From: an uncultured Eisenbergiella sp.
Lineage (GTDB): Bacteria > Bacillota > Clostridia > Lachnospirales > Lachnospiraceae
Reading direction: 5' to 3'
Assembly: GCA_948960675.1 (NCBI GenBank)
Contig: CARDPF010000214.1
Coordinates: 1 to 5,542 of the forward strand
Length of the DNA: 5,542 nt
The notes under the pieces are model-generated. The model saw only the letters and a list, made by a program, of their open reading frames with translations, was not told where the DNA came from and ran no database searches. The stretch's first letter is position 1. The number at the start of each line of letters is the position of its first letter. Positions 1 through 5,542 of this stretch are shown one piece after another. The translations under genes and the position numbers were made by a program.

Positions 1-700
1 TGTCCAGGGGCTTGATCGTACAAATATTGATCACCTCCGCGCTGATCCCGTCCGCAGCCAGTTTGTCCGCAGCCTCCAATGCCGAATTCACCATGATGCC
101 GGTGGCGACGATGGTCACATCGCTGCCTTCCCGCAATACTTCGCCCTTGCCGACCTCAAACTGATAATCCTCCCGGTCATTGATCACCGGCACTGCCGCG
201 CGTCCGAAACGCATATACACGGGCCCTTCCATATCCAGCGCCGCTTTCACGCACGCCCTGGCTTCCACTGCGTCGGAAGGGTTCAAAATCGTCATGCCCG
301 GAATCGTACGCATCAGGGCGATGTCCTCGTTACACTGATGGGAGGCGCCGTCCTCCCCCACGGTGATGCCTGCATGGGTAGCCCCGATCTTGACGTTTAA
401 GTGCGGATAACCGATGGAGTTGCGCACCTGCTCAAACGCCCGTCCGGCCGCAAACATGGCGAATGTGCTCGCCACGGGAATCTTCCCCGTCAGGGAAAGC
501 CCGGCGGCAATTCCCATCATATTGGCTTCCGCAATCCCACAGTCCACATGCCTTTCGGGATACTTTTTCCTAAAAACACCGGTTTTGGTAGCCGCCGCAA
601 GATCCGCGTCCAAAACCACCATGTCGGGATAAGCTTCCCCAAATTCAGCCAGCGCGTTGCCATAGGCTTCCCTGGTCGCTACTTTCTTTACTTCTGACAT
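1..700 (-). CDS. Transketolase, C-terminal subunit (partial, 3' end outside window)
   Basis: This is the pyrimidine-binding/C-terminal half of a split, TPP-dependent transketolase, a cytoplasmic enzyme of the non-oxidative pentose phosphate pathway that works as a complex with the N-terminal subunit encoded just upstream. I translated it from the ATG at 700-698; 233 codons are visible and the frame runs open off the window edge. The family is usually a little over 300 residues, so the last quarter is missing. It starts MSEVKKVATREAYGNALAEF. The motif DCGIAEANMMGIAAG (about residues 53-67) contains the conserved glutamate E58 that activates the TPP aminopyrimidine. Further family blocks are STFAMFAAGRAFEQVRNS (78-95) and THAGITVGEDGASHQ (108-122). 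The start codon lies inside the end of the N-subunit gene (13-bp overlap) and is preceded by GGTG seven bases upstream, which suggests translational coupling. A 1-deoxyxylulose-5-phosphate synthase is a relative, but the split arrangement and the context favour transketolase. Confidence 0.95.
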   Translation of the reverse strand, partial: MSEVKKVATREAYGNALAEFGEAYPDMVVLDADLAAATKTGVFRKKYPERHVDCGIAEANMMGIAAGLSLTGKIPVASTFAMFAAGRAFEQVRNSIGYPHLNVKIGATHAGITVGEDGASHQCNEDIALMRTIPGMTILNPSDAVEARACVKAALDMEGPVYMRFGRAAVPVINDREDYQFEVGKGEVLREGSDVTIVATGIMVNSALEAADKLAADGISAEVINICTIKPLD

Positions 701-1527
701 AATGTTTCACCGATCCTTTCCAGATCCGCCTTGGCGATCTCATACTCTGCATCGTTGGGCGCCTTGCCGTGCCAGTCCACGCTTCCCTCCATGAAGGATA
801 CGCCTTTGCCCTTGAGGGTATGGGCAATGATCGCAACCGGCTTTTTCTCTACACTGCGCGCTTCCTCAAAAGCCGCCCGTACCTGTTCCATATCGTTGCC
901 GTCTGCCAAATCCACCACATGGAAATTGAAGGCTTCAAATTTTTTGTCGATGGGATAAGGGGAGCACACATCATCAATGCGTCCGTCGATCTGCAGCCCG
1001 TTGTTGTCCACGATCACCACGAGATTGTCCAGCTTGCGGTGTCCGGCAAACATGGCCGCTTCCCAAACCTGCCCTTCCTCAATCTCGCCGTCGCCCAGCA
1101 GTGTGTACACGCGGAAGTCCTTTCCGGAAAGCTTCGCGCCCAAAGCCATGCCTACGGCCGCAGAGATGCCCTGACCGAGGGATCCGGAAGACATATCCAC
1201 TCCCGGCACATGCTGCAGACAGGGATGTCCCTGCAGATAAGACCCCAGATGGCGCAGGGTAGGCAGATCCTCCACCGGAAAATAGCCCCTGTTTGCCAGC
1301 GTGGAATACAGCCCCGGCGCCGTATGCCCCTTGGAAAGGACAAAACGGTCACGATCCGGCATCTTCGGATTTTGGGGGTCAATGTTCATCTCCTCGAAAT
1401 ACAAATAGGTAAAAATGTCCGCTGCGGATAATGAGCCGCCGGGATGTCCCGCTTTTGCCCCGTGAACTGCCGCAACAATGCCTTTGCGGACATCATTGGC
1501 ATGTTTCTTCAATTCTAAAATATCCAT
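688..1527 (-). CDS. Transketolase, N-terminal (TPP pyrophosphate-binding) subunit
   Basis: This is the 279-residue N-terminal half of a two-gene transketolase. With the C-terminal subunit it transfers two-carbon units between pentose phosphate pathway sugars, using TPP and a divalent metal. Visible motifs are AGHPGGSLSAADI (residues 26-38, with H28), DRFVLSKGHTAPGLY (60-74), GSLGQGISAAVGMALGAKLSG (115-135) and the classic TPP/metal motif running from GDG (145-147) to NN (175-176). The length is typical of the split family found in Firmicutes, Archaea and other anaerobes. The start is firm: GGAG lies six bases upstream, and it falls inside a 128-bp repeat that also precedes araD. The stop overlaps the next gene by 13 bp. 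Position after araD suits a role in consuming the D-xylulose-5-phosphate made from arabinose. This gene may therefore be a pathway-specific copy alongside a housekeeping transketolase elsewhere, which is inference. Confidence 0.97.
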   Translation of the reverse strand: MDILELKKHANDVRKGIVAAVHGAKAGHPGGSLSAADIFTYLYFEEMNIDPQNPKMPDRDRFVLSKGHTAPGLYSTLANRGYFPVEDLPTLRHLGSYLQGHPCLQHVPGVDMSSGSLGQGISAAVGMALGAKLSGKDFRVYTLLGDGEIEEGQVWEAAMFAGHRKLDNLVVIVDNNGLQIDGRIDDVCSPYPIDKKFEAFNFHVVDLADGNDMEQVRAAFEEARSVEKKPVAIIAHTLKGKGVSFMEGSVDWHGKAPNDAEYEIAKADLERIGETLCQK

Positions 1528-1533
1528 TGTTTA

Positions 1534-1537
1534 CTCC
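1534..1537 (-). promoter_or_regulatory. Shine-Dalgarno site of tktN, inside the leader repeat
   Basis: Minus-strand GGAG lies six bases before the ATG at 1527-1525. The same site at the same spacing precedes araD (2450-2447), because both belong to the repeated leader. This fixes both start codons and means the two genes share translation-initiation signals. Confidence 0.8.
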
Positions 1538-1543
1538 ATTTCT

Positions 1544-1614
1544 GCGCTGCTTTGTTGCACAAAGCCATACATGGCTTACGAGTTTGTGCCAAGCCATTTA
1601 TGGCTTTGCAGCGC
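1544..1614 (-). promoter_or_regulatory. Double-hairpin leader RNA structure, copy 1
   Basis: Two short perfect inverted repeats sit side by side: AAGCCAT-ATGGCTT at 1562-1577 and again at 1591-1606, each with a two-base centre. They are enclosed by seven-bp arms at 1544-1550 and 1608-1614. The first arm of one hairpin can also pair with the last arm of the other (1561-1568 with 1600-1607), giving one long stem. A third option pairs 1557-1563 with 1583-1589 (GCACAAA/TTTGTGC). The structure ends a few bases before the GGAG site. In copy 2 one closing G-C pair becomes G.U if the RNA is read from the minus strand, so pairing is kept. A post-transcriptional role is inference. Confidence 0.5.
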
Positions 1615-1631
1615 GCAGACACAAATCTCGC

Positions 1632-1655
1632 GATTGAAAATTTTAATTTTCAATC
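1632..1655. promoter_or_regulatory. 24-bp AT-rich palindrome, copy 1
   Basis: The half-sites GATTGAAAATT and AATTTTCAATC face each other with a mismatched central T-T pair; the copy at 2545-2568 is perfect. It stands about 105 bp before the tktN start. It could be an operator for a dimeric regulator, an AT-rich hairpin at an mRNA processing or termination point, or simply the end of the repeated element. I see no convincing -35/-10 pair around it and no match to an operator I can name. Confidence 0.4.
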
Positions 1656-1738
1656 TTCACACTTCTCTCTTTCCGGCATATCGCCAATTTCTTCACCGTA
1701 GAAAACACCGTTTTGCGCTGCCCCAGACGTCTTGCCCC

Positions 1739-2440
1739 TTATTCCGTATCCTGTCCGTAATAAGCGTTGGCGCCGTGTTTTCTGGTGTAATGCTTATCCT
1801 GCAAGGCTTGCGGCGCCGGCTGGATGCGGGAGTTGATCAGTTCCGCGCGAAACGCCATTTTTGCCACTTCCTCCAGTACAACCGCATTGTGCACAGCCTC
1901 ATGGGCGTCTTTGCCCCATGCAAAAGGGCCATGGTTTTTACACAACACGGTAGGCATGGCAACGGGATCCATACAGAGACGCTTAAACTCGTTGACAATC
2001 AGGCGTCCCGTATTTTTCTCATATGCCTCCTCGATCTCATCCTCGTTGAGGCAGCGCAGGCAGGGAATTTCCCCGTACATGTAATCCGCATGGGTGGTTC
2101 CATAGCAGGGAATCCCCCTTCCGGACTGTGCCCAGCTCGTGGCATAAGAGGAGTGCGTGTGCACGATGCCGCCTACCTCTGAAAATGCTTTATAAATCTC
2201 AATATGGGTGGCGGTATCGGAGGACGGCCTGTATTTTCCCTCCACCTGATTACCGTTTAAGTCCATCACCACCATATCCTCCGGCGTCATCTTATCATAC
2301 TCCACACCGCTGGGCTTGATCACAAACAATCCCCTGCCCCGGTCTATTCCGCTGACGTTCCCCCAGGTAAACGTAACCAGCCCATAATGGGGCAGCTGCA
2401 TATTTGCCTCATAAACTGCTTTTTTGAGTTCTTCCAACAT
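1739..2440 (-). CDS. araD: L-ribulose-5-phosphate 4-epimerase
   Basis: This enzyme converts L-ribulose-5-phosphate to D-xylulose-5-phosphate, the last arabinose-specific step, by a zinc-dependent retro-aldol mechanism in the cytoplasm. The 233 residues match the usual length (231 in E. coli). The class II aldolase/adducin fold is recognisable from start to end: [10 protein letters not shown] (25-34), IKPSGVEYD (41-49), [14 protein letters not shown] (73-86), [16 protein letters not shown] (90-105), GTTHADY (114-120), KNHGPFAWG (168-176) and HGANAYYGQ (222-230). By alignment to E. coli AraD from memory, the zinc ligands are H94, H96 and H170 with nearby D75, and D119 and Y228 are the catalytic acid/base pair; all are present. 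The start is supported by GGAG six bases upstream, within the repeated leader. Related UlaF/SgbE ascorbate-pathway epimerases are the main alternative, but the araA-araB context decides for araD. Confidence 0.97.
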   Translation of the reverse strand: MLEELKKAVYEANMQLPHYGLVTFTWGNVSGIDRGRGLFVIKPSGVEYDKMTPEDMVVMDLNGNQVEGKYRPSSDTATHIEIYKAFSEVGGIVHTHSSYATSWAQSGRGIPCYGTTHADYMYGEIPCLRCLNEDEIEEAYEKNTGRLIVNEFKRLCMDPVAMPTVLCKNHGPFAWGKDAHEAVHNAVVLEEVAKMAFRAELINSRIQPAPQALQDKHYTRKHGANAYYGQDTE

Positions 2441-2446
2441 GATTTA

Positions 2447-2450
2447 CTCC
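2447..2450 (-). promoter_or_regulatory. Shine-Dalgarno site of araD, inside the leader repeat
   Basis: Minus-strand GGAG lies six bases before the araD ATG at 2440-2438. Sequence and spacing equal those of the tktN site, while the two bases next to each ATG differ, so the repeat ends just short of the start codons. Confidence 0.8.
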
Positions 2451-2456
2451 ATTTCT

Positions 2457-2527
2457 GCGCTGCTTTATTGTGCAAAGCCATACATGGCTTACGAGTTTGT
2501 GCCAAGCCATTTATGGCTTTACAGCGC
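2457..2527 (-). promoter_or_regulatory. Double-hairpin leader RNA structure, copy 2
   Basis: This is the counterpart of 1544-1614. Hairpins AAGCCAT-ATGGCTT lie at 2475-2490 and 2504-2519, inside arms at 2457-2463 and 2521-2527. The arm change at 2521 (A for G on the plus strand) leaves a G.U wobble in a minus-strand RNA but would be an A.C mismatch in a plus-strand RNA. The alternative GCACAAA/TTTGTGC pairing of copy 1 is broken here, because 2471-2472 read TG instead of CA. If that alternative matters, the two leaders may differ in behaviour. Confidence 0.5.
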
Positions 2528-2544
2528 GCAGGCACAAATCCCGC

Positions 2545-2568
2545 GATTGAAAATTTAAATTTTCAATC
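2545..2568. promoter_or_regulatory. 24-bp AT-rich perfect palindrome, copy 2
   Basis: Half-sites GATTGAAAATTT and AAATTTTCAATC form a perfect 24-bp palindrome about 105 bp before the araD start. Conservation of the symmetry in both copies suggests that either the double-stranded site or the hairpin matters. Operator, processing site and element end are all possible. Confidence 0.42.
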
Positions 2569-2604
2569 TTTTCCCTCTCTTTCCCATATCAAAACGCTCC
2601 GGGG

Positions 2605-2679
2605 CGGTATTGCAGGTTCTACTGTCCAAAAACCACCCCTCCGCTTCTGTATCGTAACAGTTTGGACAGGCCTGCACCG
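2605..2679. other. Long imperfect inverted repeat (stem-loop) between araB and araD
   Basis: Arms CTGTCCAAA (2622-2630) and TTTGGACAG (2661-2669) are extended by TGCAGG (2611-2616) and CCTGCA (2671-2676), then by CGG/CCG (2605-2607 and 2677-2679). This gives about 18 bp interrupted by one asymmetric bulge of 5 against 1 and another of 3 against 0. The 30-base loop contains a small CTGT/ACAG hairpin (2647-2660). No T-run follows on either strand, so it is not a typical intrinsic terminator. It may be part of the same structured RNA as 2741-2902, with 2680-2740 as connector. The strand cannot be decided from the mismatches here. Confidence 0.45.
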
Positions 2680-2740
2680 TTACCCTGTACCGTGTTCCCA
2701 CCGTAAACTGGCATGCGCCATTGCCGGCACGCCACCATGC

Positions 2741-2902
2741 ATGAAAGCCGGTTGCTACGCGCTGGCGCGCTCTCGCAACCGCCGCCGGTATTCACAATCC
2801 GGGCTATCGCCCTCCTTGTTCATACCGGCTTGCCCGCCCGATATCCGGGTGTCTGTGCAAGCAAGCTTGCCCATACACCCGGCTGCCGGTCGGGGCTTTC
2901 AT
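2741..2902 (-). ncRNA. Candidate structured RNA: closed three-hairpin junction after araB
   Basis: Starting seven bases after the araB stop codon, the sequence can fold as follows. A closing helix pairs ATGAAAGC with GCTTTCAT (2902-2895 with 2748-2741). Inside it are hairpin C (2882-2845; CCGGGTGT/ACACCCGG, then GCAAG closed by a CUUG tetraloop), hairpin B (2829-2784; GCCGGTAT/ATACCGGC, then ACAA/TTGT, then GGGC/GCCC) and hairpin A (2781-2749; CGGTTGC/GCAACCG, then GCGC/GCGC). Read on the minus strand, the internal loops of B are GA/GA (tandem G.A) and GGA/GGA, and those of A and C also contain G.A or A.G oppositions. On the plus strand they would be pyrimidine mismatches. This favours a minus-strand RNA, co-transcribed with the operon. 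Function and family are unknown to me. A HEARO/OMEGA-type RNA, another dispersed structured element, or an mRNA stabiliser between araB and araD are options. Confidence 0.5.
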
Positions 2903-2908
2903 AGTAAG

Positions 2909-4513
2909 CTACATGGCGAGACTGTTGACAGCGGCACGCTCGGCAGCCAGGCAATCCTCATACCGCGCGGTAAAAGTATCGAAGCCTGCCACATCCGCAG
3001 GGTCTGGCTGCAGGGTCTTGACTTCCATATCTGCAAACACTTTTTCTTCCAAATAAGCGTCCAGTCCCTGCCCTTCTTTTTTGTAAAGCATATAAGCCGC
3101 CAGCAGGGCAATTCCCCAGGCGCCGCCTTCCCCCGCCGTCTCCATCACGGAAATGGGCGCGTTCATCGCCGCCGCCAGAATGCTCTGCCCTACGCCTTCC
3201 GTCTTAAACAGACCGCCGTGTCCTGTGACCGTATCAATCTGCACATCTTCCTCCTTCAGCAAAATATCCAGACCGATCTTCAAAGTGGCCAGCGAACTGT
3301 ACAAATGGGTCCGCATAAAGTTTGCCAGGGTAAAACAGCTGTCCGGCCGGCGCAAAAACATGGGCCGTCCCTCCTCGAAACCCGTCACGGGTTCCCCCGA
3401 GAAATAATTGTACGCCATCAGGCCGCCGCAGTCCTTATCCCCCTCCATCGCTTTTTGGTAAAGAACGGAAAACAATTCATTCTTGTCCGCCTTTACCCCG
3501 AAGCAGGAAGCAAATTCATCAAACAGATTTACCCAGGCGTTTAAGTCGGAGGTGCAGTTGTTGCAATGCACCATGGCAACCGGATCGCCAGAAGGGGTCG
3601 TCACCATATCAATCTCCGGATACATGTTGGAAAGCGCTTTTTCCAGCACGATCATGGCAAACACACTGGTTCCTGCGGAAACATTCCCGGTGCGTACCGC
3701 CACACTCTTGGTAGCCGCCATCCCGGTTCCCGCATCCCCCTCCGGAGGGCATAACGGAATGCCCGCCTTCAATTTGCCGGAGACATCCAAAAGCCCTGCC
3801 CCTTCCTCCGTCAGCTTTCCCGCAGGTTCTCCCGCCACCAATACCTTGGGCAAAATATCCCGCAGCTTCCAGGGATAATGGTATTCCTCCAACATTGCGT
3901 CAAAGCGCGCTGCCATCGTCTCATCGTAATCCTTTGTGGCAGAATCAATGGGAAACATCCCGGAGGCCTCGCCGATTCCGGCAACCTTCTCCCCTGTCAG
4001 CTTCCAGTGGATGTAGCAGGCCAGCGTACTTAAAAACGTGATTTTTGCCACATGCTCTTCCCCGTTCAAAACGGCCTGGTATAAATGGGCGATACTCCAG
4101 CGCTGGGGAATATTGAAATGGAACTCACCGGAAAGGACAGATGCCGCCTTTTCCGTGATCGTGTTGCGCCAGGTGCGGAAAGGCGTCAGAAGTTCCCCCT
4201 TTTCATCAAACGCCATGTACCCGTGCATCATGGCGGAAAAACCGATTGCACCGATGGTGGTCAATTCTTCCCCATACTTTTCCATAACATCGGCCGCCAT
4301 CTTTTGGTAGCTGTCCTGCAGCCCTGTCCAAATGTCCTCCAGACGGTAGGTCCAAACGCCGTTTTCCAGACGGTTCTCCCAATCGTGTGCGCCGGAAGCA
4401 ATCGGCGTATGGTTTTCGTCCGTCAGCACTGCCTTGATGCGCGTAGATCCAAACTCAATCCCCAGCACGGTTCTGCCTTCCCTGACGGATGCCCTGATTT
4501 GTTCTTTGCTCAT
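2909..4513 (-). CDS. araB: L-ribulokinase, FGGY carbohydrate kinase family
   Basis: This enzyme is predicted to phosphorylate L-ribulose to L-ribulose-5-phosphate with ATP in the cytoplasm. The 534 residues form the two-domain FGGY/actin-like fold. The N-terminal phosphate loop is [13 protein letters not shown] (18-30); [13 protein letters not shown] (91-103) and PFRTWRN (111-117) line the sugar site; [10 protein letters not shown] (256-265) carries the likely catalytic base D260. In the C-terminal domain, [11 protein letters not shown] (277-287), TGHGGLF (430-436) and [13 protein letters not shown] (461-473) form the nucleotide site. It resembles the ribulokinase of Bacteroides and Clostridia rather than E. 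coli AraB, and such proteins are often labelled xylulokinase; the araA/araD neighbours favour L-ribulose. I chose the ATG at 4513 because GGGGG stands five bases before it. An in-frame ATG at 4525 would add four residues, but its only AGGA abuts the start codon. The gap to araA is 71 bp. Confidence 0.92.
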   Translation of the reverse strand: MSKEQIRASVREGRTVLGIEFGSTRIKAVLTDENHTPIASGAHDWENRLENGVWTYRLEDIWTGLQDSYQKMAADVMEKYGEELTTIGAIGFSAMMHGYMAFDEKGELLTPFRTWRNTITEKAASVLSGEFHFNIPQRWSIAHLYQAVLNGEEHVAKITFLSTLACYIHWKLTGEKVAGIGEASGMFPIDSATKDYDETMAARFDAMLEEYHYPWKLRDILPKVLVAGEPAGKLTEEGAGLLDVSGKLKAGIPLCPPEGDAGTGMAATKSVAVRTGNVSAGTSVFAMIVLEKALSNMYPEIDMVTTPSGDPVAMVHCNNCTSDLNAWVNLFDEFASCFGVKADKNELFSVLYQKAMEGDKDCGGLMAYNYFSGEPVTGFEEGRPMFLRRPDSCFTLANFMRTHLYSSLATLKIGLDILLKEEDVQIDTVTGHGGLFKTEGVGQSILAAAMNAPISVMETAGEGGAWGIALLAAYMLYKKEGQGLDAYLEEKVFADMEVKTLQPDPADVAGFDTFTARYEDCLAAERAAVNSLAM

Positions 4514-4518
4514 AATTT

Positions 4519-4523
4519 CCCCC
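4519..4523 (-). promoter_or_regulatory. Ribosome binding site deciding the araB start
   Basis: Minus-strand GGGGG with a five-base AAATT spacer precedes the ATG at 4513. The alternative ATG at 4525 overlaps the upstream edge of this site and has AGGA directly adjacent with no spacer, so it is the poorer start. Confidence 0.55.
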
Positions 4524-4584
4524 ATTCCTGCGCAGGCCTACCGGATACCCGCCAAACCCGCGCAATACCCTAAAAAATATCTGC

Positions 4585-5542
4585 TCAGCGGTAGGTCGCC
4601 GCATTCCATCTCATTTCATTTTTAAAGCCACGGATGGTGGTGTCCCCATCAATCACAACCGTCTCAATTCCCATGGCATCCGCCCAGTCAACCATCTGCT
4701 CGGTGGTCAGGTCATACGAAAATGCCGTATGGTGCGCGCCGCCTGCCAAAATCCAACTCTCCGCGCCCACCGTCAAATTCGGTCTGGGTGTCCAGAAATT
4801 CGTCGCCACCGGCAGCTTAGGCATGGGTTTTTCCACCTTCTTGCAATCCACCTCGTTGATAATCAGCCTAAAACGCGTCCCCAGGTCAATCAGGGAAGTT
4901 GCGATGCCGCTCCCCTCTTTGGACGTAAATACCAGCCTCGCCGGATCCTCCCTGTCGCCCATGGACAAGGGGCAGACCTTGATGCCGATGGGGCCGTCTG
5001 CGATGGTGGGGCAAACCTCCAGCATATGCGCCTGCAGGATTCCTTCTTTGCCCGGAACCAGGTTGTACGTATAATCCTCCATAAAAGAGGTACCCTTCGC
5101 ATCCTTCATCCCCTGCGTCATAATCTTCATCAGGCGTACCATGGCCGCCGTTTTCCAGTCGCCCTCGCCGCCAAAACCATAGCCCTTCTCCATCAGTCTC
5201 TGGATGGCAAGTCCGGGAAGCTGCTTTAAGGATCCTAGGTCACCGAAATGGGTCACGATCGCATGGTAATTCTTTTCCTGCAAAAAGCGTTCAAAACCGA
5301 TCTCAATACCGGCCTGCACCGCCACATGCCGCCGGAACTCTTCCGCATCCCGGCCCTCGTCGATGATCTGGTATTTGCTGTAATACTCTTCCACCAGCGC
5401 GTTAATATCGCCCTCGCTGACATCCTCCACGCACTCTGCAATCTCGTTGACCGGATACGCGTCGATCTCCCAGCCAAACTTCACCTGCGCTTCCACCTTA
5501 TCGCCTTCCGTGACGGCCACATTGCGCATATTGTCCGCAATC
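4585..5542 (-). CDS. araA: L-arabinose isomerase (partial, N-terminus outside window)
   Basis: This enzyme isomerises L-arabinose to L-ribulose in the cytoplasm, usually as a metal-dependent (Mn) hexamer. The frame is open to the window edge; 318 residues are visible of roughly 500 in the family, so about the first 180 are missing. The ATG at 5529 is internal, since the family-typical DN-MRNVAVTEGDK crosses it. Numbering from that methionine, GYGFGGEGDWKTAA (116-129, E122), SFMEDYTY (148-155, E151), AHMLEVCPTIA (167-177, H168) and LAGGAHHTAF (261-270, H266/H267) carry the residues that correspond, from memory, to the E. coli metal ligands E306, E333, H350 and H450. The end NEMRWNAATYR is typical. 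It is the first of the genes seen here and the operon promoter must lie upstream, outside the window. Confidence 0.97.
   Translation of the reverse strand, partial: IADNMRNVAVTEGDKVEAQVKFGWEIDAYPVNEIAECVEDVSEGDINALVEEYYSKYQIIDEGRDAEEFRRHVAVQAGIEIGFERFLQEKNYHAIVTHFGDLGSLKQLPGLAIQRLMEKGYGFGGEGDWKTAAMVRLMKIMTQGMKDAKGTSFMEDYTYNLVPGKEGILQAHMLEVCPTIADGPIGIKVCPLSMGDREDPARLVFTSKEGSGIATSLIDLGTRFRLIINEVDCKKVEKPMPKLPVATNFWTPRPNLTVGAESWILAGGAHHTAFSYDLTTEQMVDWADAMGIETVVIDGDTTIRGFKNEMRWNAATYR

Larger units (their letters stand above)
1530..1657 (-). repeat. Leader repeat, copy 1 (upstream of tktN)
   Basis: This 128-bp element is repeated at 2443-2570 in the same orientation at a fixed offset of 913 bp. 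I count seven mismatches by eye (1554, 1558, 1559, 1608, 1619, 1628 and 1644), about 95% identity. Reading in the transcript direction it holds an AT-rich palindrome (1655-1632), a stretch with two AAGCCAT/ATGGCTT hairpins enclosed by GCGCTGC/GCAGCGC arms (1614-1544), and the GGAG Shine-Dalgarno site (1537-1534). Weaker similarity with small gaps continues to CATATC at 1677-1682 (2585-2590 in the other copy), so the true border may be nearer 1682. The remaining 1683-1738 shows only a short ACGGTG direct repeat and no gene. The element could be a duplicated regulatory leader or a small dispersed intergenic element that carries a ribosome binding site. Confidence 0.9.
2443..2570 (-). repeat. Leader repeat, copy 2 (upstream of araD)
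   Basis: This is the second copy of the 128-bp element described at 1530-1657. It has the same parts in the same order: a palindrome at 2568-2545 (perfect here), the double hairpin at 2527-2457, and GGAG at 2450-2447 feeding the araD start at 2440. Together the two copies bracket araD as direct repeats 913 bp apart. Neither end shows the terminal inverted repeats or target duplication expected of a classical MITE. Confidence 0.9.

Noticed and set aside
769..1431. A 220-codon plus-strand open frame antisense to the transketolase N-subunit gene
   Set aside because: The minus-strand frame has clear TPP motifs throughout; the opposite frame shows no recognisable protein features.
1612..1656. Possible promoter with TTGAAA from the palindrome as -35
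   Set aside because: At the right spacing the -10 position reads CGGGAT or similar, with no TATAAT-like hexamer in either copy.
1530..2570. CRISPR-like repeat pair
   Set aside because: There are only two copies, 913 bp apart, with a full gene between them and no spacer pattern.
2592..2604. Terminator-like CGC/GCG hairpin followed by TTTT on the minus strand
   Set aside because: The stem is only three base pairs and the T-run is four, too weak for an intrinsic terminator.
2804..2902. A 32-codon minus-strand open frame starting at the ATG of the junction closing helix
   Set aside because: No Shine-Dalgarno site precedes it, the coding potential is poor, and the bases are better explained by the hairpin arms.
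2387..3544. A 385-codon plus-strand open frame across the araD start, the intergenic gap and the araB 3' end
   Set aside because: It runs antisense through two well-supported enzymes and through the structured gap. Its translation shows no family features and is rich in residues expected from GC-rich shadow frames, and no ribosome binding site was seen.
4527..4536. CCTGCGCAGG palindrome just before the araB ribosome binding site
   Set aside because: A ten-base palindrome with no loop and no second copy in the window is expected by chance and cannot be supported as an operator.

Overview
The window is a single block of sugar-catabolic genes, all on the minus strand, from a Clostridia-type Firmicute. 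I favour a Lachnospiraceae-like gut anaerobe. The reasons are the split transketolase, the Bacteroides/Clostridia-style ribulokinase, the moderately GC-rich codon use and the good Shine-Dalgarno sites. This placement is inference; there is no rRNA or other marker gene here.

In the direction of transcription (high to low coordinates) the order is: L-arabinose isomerase araA (5542-4585, N-terminus outside the window); an FGGY-family L-ribulokinase araB (4513-2909); a 468-bp non-coding gap rich in RNA-like structure (2908-2441); L-ribulose-5-phosphate 4-epimerase araD (2440-1739); a 211-bp gap (1738-1528); the N-terminal transketolase subunit (1527-688); and the C-terminal transketolase subunit (700-1, 3' end outside the window), which overlaps its partner by 13 bp. 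AraA, AraB and AraD take L-arabinose to D-xylulose-5-phosphate. The two-subunit transketolase takes that product into the pentose phosphate pathway, so the layout is a complete arabinose-to-central-metabolism module. No transporter, regulator or operon promoter is visible, and any would lie outside the window.

The most interesting material is between the genes. (1) A 128-bp element occurs twice, at 1530-1657 and 2443-2570, in direct orientation and about 95% identical. Each copy ends with the Shine-Dalgarno site of the next gene (tktN and araD), at identical spacing. Each starts with a 24-bp AT-rich palindrome followed by two nearly identical hairpins that can also refold into one long stem. 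(2) Between the araB stop and the second copy there is a roughly 300-nt zone of strong inverted repeats. Its core, 2741-2902, folds on paper into a closed three-hairpin junction. The mismatches inside its stems are purine-purine (G.A type) only when read on the minus strand, which argues for a structured RNA made from the operon strand. I cannot assign it to a named RNA family from sequence alone.
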